The translations under genes and the position numbers were made by a program. The notes beneath the pieces were generated by a model. It worked only from the letters and a program-made list of their open reading frames with translations, did no database searches and was not told where the DNA came from. A stretch of DNA of 34,483 bases from a bacterium. GTDB taxonomy: Bacteria > Chloroflexota > Dormibacteria > Aeolococcales > Bog-877. The stretch spans positions 1 through 34,483 of the forward strand of contig JAKBTP010000101.1 in the NCBI GenBank assembly GCA_021844355.1, written 5' to 3'. Positions 8,358 to 17,816 of this stretch are shown here, piece by piece (position 1 is the first letter of the stretch; each line of letters opens with the position of its first letter).

Positions 8358-10088
8358 GTGGTTGTGGAGACGGTCCCCGAGGCGGCGCCCGGATCTTCGC
8401 TGGCCGGGTGGAGCCAGTCACGAGATCAGGCCCTCCAGGTCCTGGACCGGCTGGCGGAGATGGCGGAGTGGCGAGGTGACAGCGCCGGGGCGGAGAGGCT
8501 CCGTGCGGCCCGGGAGCGACTGGGCGCCGGGCGGCTGAACCTGGCCGTCCTGGGCGAGTTCAAGCGCGGCAAGAGCACGCTCATAAACCGGCTGCTGGGC
8601 GCTCCGGTGCTGCCGGTGGGAGTCGTTCCGATGACCTCCCTCCCCATCCTGGTCGAGCATGGGGCCCGTCCGGAGCTCGCGGTCGAGCTGGCCACCGGCG
8701 AGCAGCTCCGACTCGGGCCGGAAGCTCTGCGGGAGTACGCCACCGAGTCGGGCAATCCGGTGAATCGTCGCCAGGTGACCCGGGTGGTCGTCCGCCATCC
8801 GGCCCCGATCCTGGCGGCCGGGGTGGTGCTGGTCGACACACCCGGGATCGGCTCGGCGCACGATCACAACACGGAGGTGGCGCACCGGGCGCTGGCCGAG
8901 GCCGACGCTGCCGTCTTCGTGCTCTCGGTCGACAGCCCGGCCAGCCGGGCCGAGCTGGACTTCCTCCGCTCAGTCCGGGAGCGGGTGGGGCGTCTGATCT
9001 TCGTTTTGAACAAGGTGGACCTGGTCAGTGCGCCCGAGCTCGAGGAGGCTGCCCAGTTTGTGCGCCGGACGCTCAGCTCCGACGCCGATGGCCTGCCGAC
9101 CGACCTCTTCCCGCTGTCGGCGCGGGAGGGAGATGCCGGCTTCGCGGCGTTCCGCGCCCACCTGGAGGCTGCCCTCACCGGGGGCCGGGCCTCACTGCTC
9201 CTGGGGCGGATGCGCGGCCTGGGCCGAGAGGCGCTGGCGGAGGAGCGTCGGATGGTGGCGCTCCAGCGGTCGGCGATGCGTCTCTCCACCGAGGAGGCGC
9301 ACCAGCGCGCCGAGGGGCTGGAGCGCCTGCTCGGCGAGGTGCGGCGGGCCGCGGTCGAGGTGGAGCAGCTGCTGCACTCCGACGTGGACCGGCTGGTGCC
9401 CGAGGTGGCCAAGCCGGCCATCGAGGAGTTCCGGGCGGCGGCGCTCGCGACCCTGGCCGCGCGGGTACGAGAGCTGGCGGGGTCGGGAAGCTCCCCCCGC
9501 CAGCTGCAGGCCGAGGTCGGCGAGCGGCTCGCCGGCCTGGTCCGGGACTGGATGGGCCGCATCGAGGAGGAGGTGACCGGCGCGCTGGAACCGGTCGCCG
9601 AGCGCCACTCGCAGAGGGCGAACCGGATGCTGGCTTCGGCTTCCGCCCAGATCGCGGCGCTCTTCGAGGTCGACCTAGCCCCCGTGTCCCTAGGAGAGGA
9701 GATGGGAGCGGCCAGCTCGCGACTGGTGCTCCTCGACGATCAGCCGCTCGCCCTGGAGGCCGCCGCGTCCGGCCTGCGCCAGCTCGCTCCGGGCCGCCTG
9801 GGCCGGCGGCTGGTGGAGCGGGAGGCGCTATCCCGGGTGGAGGGGGCCGTCGACCGCCACTGTGGCCGGCTGCGCTACGACATCGCCACACGGTTGGGTC
9901 GCAAGGAAGCGGAGTGGCGCCGCCAGCTCCGCGGGACGCTGGAGCGCCTGGAGGCGACCGTCCGGCGGGCCGGTGAGCTGGCGGAGACGGCGCGCTCCGA
10001 GGGGGCCGAGGCGTGGGCCCGGGCGGTGGCCGAGCTGGACCAGAGGGAGCGTGAAGTGGAGTTCCTGGAGCGGAAGCTGGCGGCCTGA
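8358..10088 (+). CDS. Dynamin-like GTPase
   Basis: G1 GEFKRGKST, G3 DTPGIGS, G4 NKVD, followed by long helical region (576 aa). Confidence 0.88.
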   Translation: MVVETVPEAAPGSSLAGWSQSRDQALQVLDRLAEMAEWRGDSAGAERLRAARERLGAGRLNLAVLGEFKRGKSTLINRLLGAPVLPVGVVPMTSLPILVEHGARPELAVELATGEQLRLGPEALREYATESGNPVNRRQVTRVVVRHPAPILAAGVVLVDTPGIGSAHDHNTEVAHRALAEADAAVFVLSVDSPASRAELDFLRSVRERVGRLIFVLNKVDLVSAPELEEAAQFVRRTLSSDADGLPTDLFPLSAREGDAGFAAFRAHLEAALTGGRASLLLGRMRGLGREALAEERRMVALQRSAMRLSTEEAHQRAEGLERLLGEVRRAAVEVEQLLHSDVDRLVPEVAKPAIEEFRAAALATLAARVRELAGSGSSPRQLQAEVGERLAGLVRDWMGRIEEEVTGALEPVAERHSQRANRMLASASAQIAALFEVDLAPVSLGEEMGAASSRLVLLDDQPLALEAAASGLRQLAPGRLGRRLVEREALSRVEGAVDRHCGRLRYDIATRLGRKEAEWRRQLRGTLERLEATVRRAGELAETARSEGAEAWARAVAELDQREREVEFLERKLAA

Positions 10089-10097
10089 GCTCGTGCC

Positions 10098-10136
10098 TTG
10101 ACTCCCTTGACCCCGTGGGGGTAACATACATAACGT
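10098..10136 (+). promoter_or_regulatory. Candidate promoter for the HTH-ino1 operon
   Basis: TTGACC (10107-10112) - 18 nt - TAACGT (10131-10136); alternative TTGACT (10098-10103) - 18 nt - TAACAT (10122-10127). Confidence 0.45.
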
Positions 10137-10160
10137 CACCTTTATGAAAGAAGTCTTTAA

Positions 10161-10604
10161 GTGAGCAGAGTCGGCTCGGACCGTGCCCGCCCCACCCGCC
10201 AGATCCTCCCGCTGGCTCTCACCCCCCTGGTGGAGGGAGACCTCGCCACCTACTTCGAGGGGCTGGCCAACCCCACCCGGCTGCACATAGTGGAGCGGCT
10301 GGCGCAGGTGAAGGAGGCCCGGGTCTCGGACGTGGCGATGCTCCTCGGGATCAGCCAGCCGCGGATGTCCTGGCACCTGCGCCTGCTGCGCCGCGCGGGC
10401 CTGGTCCTGACCCGCCGGGAGGGCCGCGAGGTCTTCTGCCGGCTAGATCGCACGTCGATCGCGGAGAACCTCTCCGCGTTCACGGCCCTGCTGGCCGGTG
10501 ACGGTCAGCCCGGGCTGGCCGAATCCAGGCTCGGCCCGGCCGAGACCATCAATCCGCCGTCCCCACGTCATGGCGTGGAGCGGTCGCTTCCGGAGGTGAT
10601 CTGA
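10161..10604 (+). CDS. ArsR-like winged-helix transcriptional regulator
   Basis: [64 protein letters not shown]. Confidence 0.88.
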   Translation: MSRVGSDRARPTRQILPLALTPLVEGDLATYFEGLANPTRLHIVERLAQVKEARVSDVAMLLGISQPRMSWHLRLLRRAGLVLTRREGREVFCRLDRTSIAENLSAFTALLAGDGQPGLAESRLGPAETINPPSPRHGVERSLPEVI

Positions 10605-10605
10605 G

Positions 10606-11784
10606 GTGAGCAAGAAAGTCCGCGTGGCCATCATCGGAGTGGGGAATTGCGCCTCCTCCCTCGTCCAGGGGGTGGAGTTCTACCGCCACACCGAGCCTTC
10701 CCAGTTCGTGCCCGGGCTGATGCACGTGGACCTCGGGGGGTATCACGTGGGGGACATCGAGTTCTCCGCCGCCTTCGACATCGACAAGGAGAAGGTGGGA
10801 TACGACCTCGGCGAGGCGATCTGGAGGGGACAGAACAACACGGTGGCCTTCGCCAAGGTGGGGCCGCTCGGGGTGCCCGTGCATCGCGGGATGACCCACG
10901 ACGGCCTGGGCAAGTACCTCTCCGAGGTCATCGAGAAGGCCCCTGGCCCCACCGCCGACATCGTCAAGATCCTCAAGGACACCGGCACCGACGTGGTGGT
11001 CAACTACCTGCCGGTGGGCTCCGAGATGGCCACCAAGTGGTACACCGAGCAGATCCTGGAGGCCGGCTGCGCCATGGTCAACTGCATGCCGGTGTTCATC
11101 GCCCGCGAGCAGTACTGGCGGCAGCGCTTCGAGGAGCGCGGGCTGCCGATCATCGGGGATGACATCAAGTCCCAGGTGGGCTCGACCATCATCCACCGGG
11201 TGCTGACCCGGCTCTTCCAGGAGCGCGGGGTCAAGTTGGAGCACACCTATCAGCTCAACTTCGGAGGCAACACCGACTTCCTCAACATGCTGGAGCGCGA
11301 GCGGCTGGTCAGCAAGAAGATCTCCAAGACCAACTCCGTCCTCTCCCAGATGGAGCACGAGATCGGGCGGGATGACGTGCACATCGGCCCCAGCGACTAC
11401 GTGCCCTGGCTGAAGGACCGCAAGTGGGCGCACATCCGGATGGAGGGCAAGGCCTTCGGGGAGGTGCCCCTCACCGTGGACCTGAAGCTCGAGGTCCACG
11501 ACTCCCCCAACTCGGCCGGGATCGTCATCGACGCCGTCCGCTGCTGCAAGCTCGGCCTGGAGCGGGGGCTGTCCGGGGCGCTCGAGGGTCCCTCCTCCTA
11601 CTTCATGAAGTCACCGCCATTCCAGGTCTCGGACGAGCGCGCTCACGAACTGACCGAGCTCTTCATCGCCGGCCGGGTCGGGGCCAAGTGCATCAGCGAC
11701 CCTGAGGCGGACCACGCTCCCCGGGCGAGCCAGGATGGGACCGCGGATACCCAGCCTCTCGCCGTCCGCCCAGCGGAAGGGTAG
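10606..11784 (+). CDS. ino1: Inositol-3-phosphate synthase (actinobacterial type)
   Basis: [87 protein letters not shown]. Confidence 0.94.
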   Translation: MSKKVRVAIIGVGNCASSLVQGVEFYRHTEPSQFVPGLMHVDLGGYHVGDIEFSAAFDIDKEKVGYDLGEAIWRGQNNTVAFAKVGPLGVPVHRGMTHDGLGKYLSEVIEKAPGPTADIVKILKDTGTDVVVNYLPVGSEMATKWYTEQILEAGCAMVNCMPVFIAREQYWRQRFEERGLPIIGDDIKSQVGSTIIHRVLTRLFQERGVKLEHTYQLNFGGNTDFLNMLERERLVSKKISKTNSVLSQMEHEIGRDDVHIGPSDYVPWLKDRKWAHIRMEGKAFGEVPLTVDLKLEVHDSPNSAGIVIDAVRCCKLGLERGLSGALEGPSSYFMKSPPFQVSDERAHELTELFIAGRVGAKCISDPEADHAPRASQDGTADTQPLAVRPAEG

Positions 11785-12035
11785 GGCGCCAGGGGACGGG
11801 CTGGGGCCCCGGGGAATCGGATGGCGACCGCGACGGCGGCGGGCAGGGGGACCGGCCGGCTCCTGTCGTCGCCCGTCCAGACCACCTCTGAGTGGGTCTG
11901 CCGGGGTGCGCACGGCGCCAGACTCCTCGAGCCCCTCCCCGGGCCACCCACCGGGAGCGCCGGAGAGCGGTCCCGGGCGTGCACGCAGTGGTCCGCCTCC
12001 CACCACCACCCGGCGCCAGTTCCGGGCGGCGGGAG

Positions 12036-13100
12036 ATGAAGGTCCGGGTGGTCCCCAGCCCGCGCGCCGCGCTCGGGCGGGTGCGTCAGGTCGCCCTGCC
12101 GTCCAGCCTGCCGCGCCCCGACCCCGACGAGCCCTGGCTGCCCTACCTCGGGTTGCGGACCGCGGAGGTGGTGATGCGCTCAGTGGACCGCCGGGTGGCC
12201 TACTGGTTCGCGGGGCCCCTGGCAGCGGCCCTCACCCTCTGCTGGCCCGCCCACTGGCGGGGGCTGCGGGCCAATCTCCAGGTGGTCTGCCCCGGCCTGG
12301 GCCGGAGGGAGATGCGCCGCCTTCTTCGAGCCAACGTGAGCAACTTCCTCAAGGCCTGGGTCGACGTGCTGCAGATGAGCCACCGGCCCCTCGAAGCCTG
12401 GACCCCCTGGGTGCGCACCGAGGACGCCCACCTTCTGGAGGAGGCGCGCCGGCTGGGCCGGGGGGTGATCATCGTCAGTCTGCACCTGGGCTCCTGGGAG
12501 GCCGCCATCGCCGCGCTCCGCGAGAACTTCGACGGGGTCGGGCTGGCGCTGCTGGCCGAACAGGTTCGGCCCATCCGCTGCTTCAACTGGCTGGTGCGCA
12601 ACCGCGCTCGGGTGGGCTGCCAGGTGGTTCCGCTCAACGTGGACGCGGTGCGCCGCGGGGACCAGGCGGCGGTCCACCGTTCCGGGGCCGCGGCGGTGCG
12701 GCAGATCTACCGGATCCTGGGGGCCGGAGGCGTGGTGGTGATCGCCGTCGACCGTGACCTTCTGGGCACCGGTGCGGTGATGCCGTTCCTGGGGCACCGC
12801 GCCTCGATCCCGCTCGGGGCCGTCGAGATCGCCGCCCGGACCGGGGCGGCGGTGCTGCCCGTCTCCCTCACCCGCGATGCGCAGGACAACTATCACTGCC
12901 GCGGCTTCGCACCCTTCACGGTCACGCTGGGCGACGAGCCCCGCGCGGATCTGGAGGCGGCCGCCCGCCGCATCCTGCGCACCCTGGAGCCGGAGCTCCG
13001 GGCTCACCCCGACCAGTGGCATGTGATGAACCCGATCTTCGGCCCTCCGATGGCGGCCGAGGAGCCGGAGCCACCGGGGCTGCGTGAGGTGGCTTCGTGA
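12036..13100 (+). CDS. Lauroyl/PIM acyltransferase (LpxL/HtrB superfamily, PatA-like)
   Basis: Internal ATG at 12036 of the listed ORF; VIIVSLHLGSWEAA motif and following VVVIAVDRDLLGTGAVMPFLG; followed immediately by a PimA-like gene. Confidence 0.85.
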   Translation: MKVRVVPSPRAALGRVRQVALPSSLPRPDPDEPWLPYLGLRTAEVVMRSVDRRVAYWFAGPLAAALTLCWPAHWRGLRANLQVVCPGLGRREMRRLLRANVSNFLKAWVDVLQMSHRPLEAWTPWVRTEDAHLLEEARRLGRGVIIVSLHLGSWEAAIAALRENFDGVGLALLAEQVRPIRCFNWLVRNRARVGCQVVPLNVDAVRRGDQAAVHRSGAAAVRQIYRILGAGGVVVIAVDRDLLGTGAVMPFLGHRASIPLGAVEIAARTGAAVLPVSLTRDAQDNYHCRGFAPFTVTLGDEPRADLEAAARRILRTLEPELRAHPDQWHVMNPIFGPPMAAEEPEPPGLREVAS

Positions 13101-14269
13101 TCCGGGTGGGGATGGTCTCGCCCTATGACTACCAGCGGCCTGGCGGGGTTGGCGAGCATGTCCGCCACCTCGCCGAGGAGCTGCGGCGGCGCGGGCATCT
13201 GGTCAAGGTGCTGGCCCCGGCTGCCGGCGGCGAACGGTTGGATGTGGAGGGGTTGATCCCGCTCGGGCGGCCCATTCCCTTCCCCGCCAACGGCTCGGTG
13301 GCCAGGATCTCTCTCTCGTTCCATCTCACCCGCCGGATCCGTTCGGTCCTCGCCGAGGAGGCCTTCGACGTCATCCACATCCATGAGCCCCTCATGCCGG
13401 CTCTGCCGATCACCGTCCTCCGGCTGAACCAGGCCAGCGCCGCGGTTGGCACCTTCCATGCGTACGCCCGCCAGAACCTCGGGTACTACTACGGCCGTCC
13501 GCTCCTGCGTCGGCAGTTTCGCCATCTGGACGCCTGCATCGCGGTGTCGGAGCCGGCACGGCGCTTCGTGGCCCGCTACTTCCCCGGCGACTACACGGTG
13601 ATCCCCAACGGGATCGACCCTCAGCGGTTCCACCCGGAGGTGGCCCCCAAGTCTGGCATCAGAGACCCGCGGCGCACGACGATCCTCTTCCTGGGCCGCC
13701 TCGAGGAGCGAAAGGGGCTGTCCACCCTTCTCGACGCCTACCAGCTGCTCCGCCAGGTGCGCACCGACTGCCAGCTGGTGGTCATCGGGGACGGCCCGCT
13801 GCGCCGGGGGTACGAGAGGCGGGTCGAGGAGGAGGGGATCCCGGACGTCCGGTTCCTCGGGTTCGTCCCCGAGGAGGAGAAGCCCGCCCACCTGACCGCC
13901 TGCGACATCTATTGCGCCCCCAACACGGGCAAGGAGTCCTTCGGGGTGATCCTGCTGGAGGCCATGGCCAGCGGCCGCCCGGTGGTGGCGACCGCTATAG
14001 ATGGGTTCCGCCAGGTTCTCACCGACGGCCAGGAAGGGCTGCTGGTCCCCAAGGGGGATGAGGGGCAGATGGCCCGCGCCCTCGCCCAGCTGCTCGATCA
14101 TCCGGAGCTTCGCCTCGAGATGGGGCGGCGAGGCCGGATGACAGCCGAGCGTTACGCCTGGCCGCTGGTCGCGGACCGGGTGCTTCAGGTTTACCGTAGG
14201 GCGCTGCGCCAGCGCTCCTCCCAAGAGGTGCAACCAAGTGTTCAGCAGACTGCTCCAGGCCTCCGTTAG
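13097..14269 (+). CDS. GT4-family glycosyltransferase, PimA-like
   Basis: SPYDYQRPGGVGEHVRHLAEELRRRGHLVKVLAP, IPNGIDPQRF, FLGRLEERKGL, KESFGVILLEAMASGRPVVA; overlaps the acyltransferase by 4 nt (GTGA). Confidence 0.9.
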   Translation: MIRVGMVSPYDYQRPGGVGEHVRHLAEELRRRGHLVKVLAPAAGGERLDVEGLIPLGRPIPFPANGSVARISLSFHLTRRIRSVLAEEAFDVIHIHEPLMPALPITVLRLNQASAAVGTFHAYARQNLGYYYGRPLLRRQFRHLDACIAVSEPARRFVARYFPGDYTVIPNGIDPQRFHPEVAPKSGIRDPRRTTILFLGRLEERKGLSTLLDAYQLLRQVRTDCQLVVIGDGPLRRGYERRVEEEGIPDVRFLGFVPEEEKPAHLTACDIYCAPNTGKESFGVILLEAMASGRPVVATAIDGFRQVLTDGQEGLLVPKGDEGQMARALAQLLDHPELRLEMGRRGRMTAERYAWPLVADRVLQVYRRALRQRSSQEVQPSVQQTAPGLR

Positions 14270-14915
14270 GGCGGCCGCCCAGCGGCTGGCCGCCGCCAGC
14301 CGGCTGGTGGGCCTCAGCCCCAACGCCATAACCCTGATCGGGCTCGCCATCGCCGGCGGCGCGGCGGCCCTCGCGGCCCTGGACCTCCAGCTGTGGGCAG
14401 GGATCGTTCTGCTCCTGGCGGGGGCCTTCGACATCCTCGACGGGGCCGTGGCCCGCGAGTCCGGCCGGGTCCACCCGTTCGGCGCCTTCCTGGACAGCAC
14501 CGCCGACAGGTACGGGGAGGGGGTGCTCTACGCCGGCCTGGCCTACCTCTTCCTCGCCCACCTCCACCAAGAGGTCCCGGTTTTTCTGATCGTGGCAGCG
14601 CTCTTCGGCTCCCTCCTGGTGAGCTACGTGCGGGCCAGGGCGCAGTCCCTGGGGTACACCTGCGACGTGGGCTGGTTCGCCCGCCCGGAGCGTGTGGTGA
14701 TCACGGCCCTCGGGCTGATGCTGGGGCTGATGGTGCCGGTCCTCTGGATCCTGGCGGTCGCCACCAACCTCACCGCCCTGCAGCGGATCCACGCCGTTTA
14801 CCGGCAGTACCGAAAGGCTCAGGATCAGGCGGCTCCCGCGGCCCCCGCTGAGGGGATCCCGGAGCCCGCGCCGGACCCCAGGCGGCGCCGCGGCGCCGCT
14901 CCCAGCTCTCCCTGA
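14238..14915 (+). CDS. CDP-alcohol phosphatidyltransferase (probable phosphatidylinositol phosphate synthase)
   Basis: Motif DILDGAVARESGRVHPFGAFLDSTADR fits DxxDGxxARx8GxxxDxxxD; multiple TM helices; substrate inferred from ino1/PatA/PimA context. Confidence 0.85.
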   Translation: MFSRLLQASVRAAAQRLAAASRLVGLSPNAITLIGLAIAGGAAALAALDLQLWAGIVLLLAGAFDILDGAVARESGRVHPFGAFLDSTADRYGEGVLYAGLAYLFLAHLHQEVPVFLIVAALFGSLLVSYVRARAQSLGYTCDVGWFARPERVVITALGLMLGLMVPVLWILAVATNLTALQRIHAVYRQYRKAQDQAAPAAPAEGIPEPAPDPRRRRGAAPSSP

Positions 14916-14958
14916 CCAGCGGACCCTTTCGAACTTCGGATCTCCGACCAACCGGGGG

Positions 14959-14975
14959 TTTCCACCTAGTGGAAA
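14959..14975. promoter_or_regulatory. Perfect inverted repeat TTTCCAC-CTA-GTGGAAA, candidate operator of the glp operon
   Basis: 7-bp perfect arms with 3-nt centre, ending 21 nt upstream of a promoter-like -35 element (14997). Confidence 0.45.
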
Positions 14976-14996
14976 GCAGGTGTAATCCCCACTTGG

Positions 14997-15026
14997 TTGA
15001 CTATTCACTGGTCCCGGGTCTACTCT
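14997..15026 (+). promoter_or_regulatory. Candidate promoter of the glpF operon
   Basis: TTGACT (14997-15002) - 18 nt - TACTCT (15021-15026). Confidence 0.4.
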
Positions 15027-15099
15027 CTGCCTGCCGACCCGTGGGCTGCCGTCAGCCACGTCGCTCGGTCGAGAGCCGATCAGAGGAGGGACAGGTAGC

Positions 15100-16056
15100 A
15101 TGGCGATGGAGTACACGCCGCTGCACGGGGAGGGGAGATCCTTCGCCGGGCTGAGCGGCCTGTTTGGCGAACTCATGGCCGAGGTCTTCGGCACCCTGAC
15201 GCTGATCGCCTTTGGGGACGGCGTGGTGGCGGTGGCGGTGGCGGGCCTCCCCGAATCCGGGCGCACCGCCGGGCCCACGGTGATCTTCCAGGCGGGCGGC
15301 GACTGGCTGCTCATCACCTTCGGGTGGATGTTCGCGGTGGTCATGGGCATCTACGTGGCGGGTGGAATCACCGGCGCCCACCTCAACCCGGCCGTGACCC
15401 TGGGGCTGGCGGTGCGCCGCAAGTTCCCCTGGAACAAGGTCCTCCCCTACATGGGGGCGGAGCTGGTGGGGGCGATCTTCGGCGCCCTCATCGTCTACAT
15501 GGTGTACGGGCCCGCCATCCAGGCCTGGGACCTGGCGGCCAAGACGGTGCCGGCGGCGGGCAACGCTCTGGCCAGCTACTCGATCTTCGCGACCTTCCCG
15601 GCCCCCTACTTCCACGGCAGCGTGGTGGGGCCGCTGGTGGACCAGATAGTGGGCACGGCGTTCCTTCTCATCCTGGTGCTGGCGATCACCGACGGCCGCA
15701 ACCTGGCGCCGGCGGGGAACATGGGCCCCTGGCTGGTGGGCGCCGCGGTGGGCGCCATCGGCATGTCGTTTGGCCCCAACGCCGGATACGCCATCAACCC
15801 CGCCCGTGACTTCGGGCCGCGCTTTGTGGCCTGGCTCTTCGGCTGGGGCAAGGTGGCCTTCCCCGGGACCTACAGCGCGGGGGCGTTCCACTTCTCCAAC
15901 TACTTCTGGATCCCGATAGTGGGGCCGCTGGTCGGCGGGGTAATCGGGGTCCTGCTCTACGACTACTTCATCGGCGATGTACTGGCCTCCCGGCTCAAGA
16001 AGGGCGAGGGCGAGCCCCCGCAGGGACGGGTGACCAGCGAAAGCCAGCAGTCGTAG
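15100..16056 (+). CDS. glpF: Glycerol uptake facilitator / MIP-family aquaglyceroporin
   Basis: Two NPA boxes: [11 protein letters not shown] and [13 protein letters not shown] (the latter with the glyceroporin Asp); six hydrophobic segments; GAGG upstream. Confidence 0.93.
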   Translation: MAMEYTPLHGEGRSFAGLSGLFGELMAEVFGTLTLIAFGDGVVAVAVAGLPESGRTAGPTVIFQAGGDWLLITFGWMFAVVMGIYVAGGITGAHLNPAVTLGLAVRRKFPWNKVLPYMGAELVGAIFGALIVYMVYGPAIQAWDLAAKTVPAAGNALASYSIFATFPAPYFHGSVVGPLVDQIVGTAFLLILVLAITDGRNLAPAGNMGPWLVGAAVGAIGMSFGPNAGYAINPARDFGPRFVAWLFGWGKVAFPGTYSAGAFHFSNYFWIPIVGPLVGGVIGVLLYDYFIGDVLASRLKKGEGEPPQGRVTSESQQS

Positions 16057-16072
16057 GTGGCGGGCTAGCGCC

Positions 16073-17074
16073 GTGAAGAAGCTGATCAACCGACCTGAGG
16101 ACGTGGTCCGGGAGGAGCTGGAGGGGATCGCCGCCGCCCACTCCGACCGGGTCAGGGTCTCCCTCGACCCCTACTACGTGATGAGGGCGGACGCCCCCGT
16201 CCAGGGCAAGGTGGCGGTGGTCTCCGGCGGGGGCTCGGGCCACGAGCCGATGCACGGAGGCTTCGTGGGCATGGGCATGCTGGACGCGGCCTGCCCCGGG
16301 GAGGTCTTCACCTCCCCGACCCCGGACCAGATACTGGCCGCCACCAAGGCGGTCAGCGGGGGGGCCGGGGTGCTCCACATCGTCAAGAACTACACCGGGG
16401 ACATCCTCAACTTCGAGATGGCCGCCGACCTGGCCAAGGAGGACGGGATCCTGGTGGAGGCGGTGGTGACCAACGACGACGTCGCCGTCCAGGACAGCCT
16501 CTACACCGCGGGCCGCCGCGGGGTCGGGGTCACCGTCCTGGCCGAGAAGATCTGCGGTGCGGCTGCCGAGGGCGGCCGGTCCCTCAGCGAGGTGGCCGAG
16601 CTCTGCCGCAAGGTCAACGCCAACGGCCGCACCATGGGCATGGCCCTCACCTCCTGCACGGTGCCGGCGGCGGGCAAGCCCACCTTCGAGCTGGGCGAGG
16701 ACGAGATGGAGCTCGGGATCGGGATCCACGGGGAGCCCGGCCGGGAGCGGCGCCAGCTGGCGACGGCCGACGAGATCGTGGAGGTGCTGGCCACCACCGT
16801 CGTGGATGACCTGCCCTTCAAGTCGGGCGACAGGGTCCTGGCCTTCGTGAACGGCATGGGCGGGACCCCGCTGATCGAACTCTACGTGGTCTACCGCGCG
16901 CTGGACCGCTTCCTCAAGGGGCGGGGGATCGCCATCGAGCGGAACCTGGTGGGACCCTACATAACGTCGTTGGAGATGGCCGGCACCTCGATCACCCTGC
17001 TCCGGCTCGACGACGAGCTGGTGCGGCTCTGGGACGCGCCGGTCAACACCCCCGGCCTGCGCTGGGGGGCCTGA
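16073..17074 (+). CDS. dhaK: Dihydroxyacetone kinase subunit DhaK
   Basis: [58 protein letters not shown] (active-site His). Confidence 0.95.
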   Translation: MKKLINRPEDVVREELEGIAAAHSDRVRVSLDPYYVMRADAPVQGKVAVVSGGGSGHEPMHGGFVGMGMLDAACPGEVFTSPTPDQILAATKAVSGGAGVLHIVKNYTGDILNFEMAADLAKEDGILVEAVVTNDDVAVQDSLYTAGRRGVGVTVLAEKICGAAAEGGRSLSEVAELCRKVNANGRTMGMALTSCTVPAAGKPTFELGEDEMELGIGIHGEPGRERRQLATADEIVEVLATTVVDDLPFKSGDRVLAFVNGMGGTPLIELYVVYRALDRFLKGRGIAIERNLVGPYITSLEMAGTSITLLRLDDELVRLWDAPVNTPGLRWGA

Positions 17075-17126
17075 GCGATGGGGGCGGCGGCGGCACGAGC
17101 GGGCGGCCCCGGGGAGGGGTTCTGAG

Positions 17127-17765
17127 ATGGGGGCGGGATACCCCGAGAGCCTCTCTATGGTGCGCGGCTTCGCCCAGGCTGTCGCCGCCAATCGCGAGTA
17201 CCTGACTCAGCTGGACGCCGAGATCGGGGACGCCGATCACGGGATCAACATGGACCGGGGGATGAGCGCCGTCGTTCCCAAGGTGGAGGCCCTGACCGAC
17301 CACGACATCTCCGGCCTCTTCCGGACCGTGGCCATGACCCTCATCTCCACGGTGGGCGGGGCCAGCGGCCCCCTGTACGGCACCGTCTTCCTCCAGCTCG
17401 CCTCCAGCCTCAAGGGAAGGTCGGAGGTCGGGCTGGGGGAGTGGGCGGAGGCGGTCTCGGCCGCGGTGGCCGCGGTCCAGTCACGGGGGAAGGCGCAGCC
17501 CGGGGACAAGACCATGGTGGACGCCCTGCTGCCGGCCGCGGAGGCGCTCCAGGCGGCGCAGGCGGAGGGGGTGCCCTTCTCCGAGGGGCTCGCCCGAGCC
17601 ACCAAGGCGGCCCACGGGGGCATGGAGGCCACCATCCCGCTGGTGGCCCGCCGGGGACGGGCCAGTTACCTCGGAGAGCGGAGTGCGGGGCATCAGGATC
17701 CGGGGGCGACATCCTCCTGGCTCCTGATGGAGGCGGCGGAGGCCGCGTTCGCGAAGGGGAAGTAG
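17127..17765 (+). CDS. dhaL: Dihydroxyacetone kinase subunit DhaL
   Basis: EIGDADHGINMDRGM, GGASGPLYGTVF, GDKTMVDALLPA, RASYLGERSAGHQDPGATS. Confidence 0.95.
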   Translation: MGAGYPESLSMVRGFAQAVAANREYLTQLDAEIGDADHGINMDRGMSAVVPKVEALTDHDISGLFRTVAMTLISTVGGASGPLYGTVFLQLASSLKGRSEVGLGEWAEAVSAAVAAVQSRGKAQPGDKTMVDALLPAAEALQAAQAEGVPFSEGLARATKAAHGGMEATIPLVARRGRASYLGERSAGHQDPGATSSWLLMEAAEAAFAKGK

Positions 17766-17775
17766 GCGGGCGGAG

Positions 17776-17794
17776 CGCCGCGGGGGGCGCGGCG
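17776..17794 (+). repeat. Intercistronic hairpin CGCCGCG-GGGGG-CGCGGCG between dhaL and glpK
   Basis: Perfect 7-bp inverted repeat with 5-nt loop read directly. Confidence 0.5.
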
Positions 17795-17816
17795 GAGGAA
17801 AGCTAGCGGAGGTGGC

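Noticed and set aside
11735-12757. 340-aa plus-strand ORF between ino1 and the acyltransferase
   Set aside because: Pro/Gly/Arg-rich out-of-frame reading; the in-frame acyltransferase from 12036 has the HX4-type motif.
13004-14500. 498-aa antisense ORF over the GT4 and phosphatidyltransferase genes
   Set aside because: No recognisable motifs; sense genes are well supported.
14019-15350. 443-aa minus-strand ORF spanning the pgsA-like gene, the glp promoter region and the start of glpF
   Set aside because: Low-complexity translation and crosses a convincing regulatory region.
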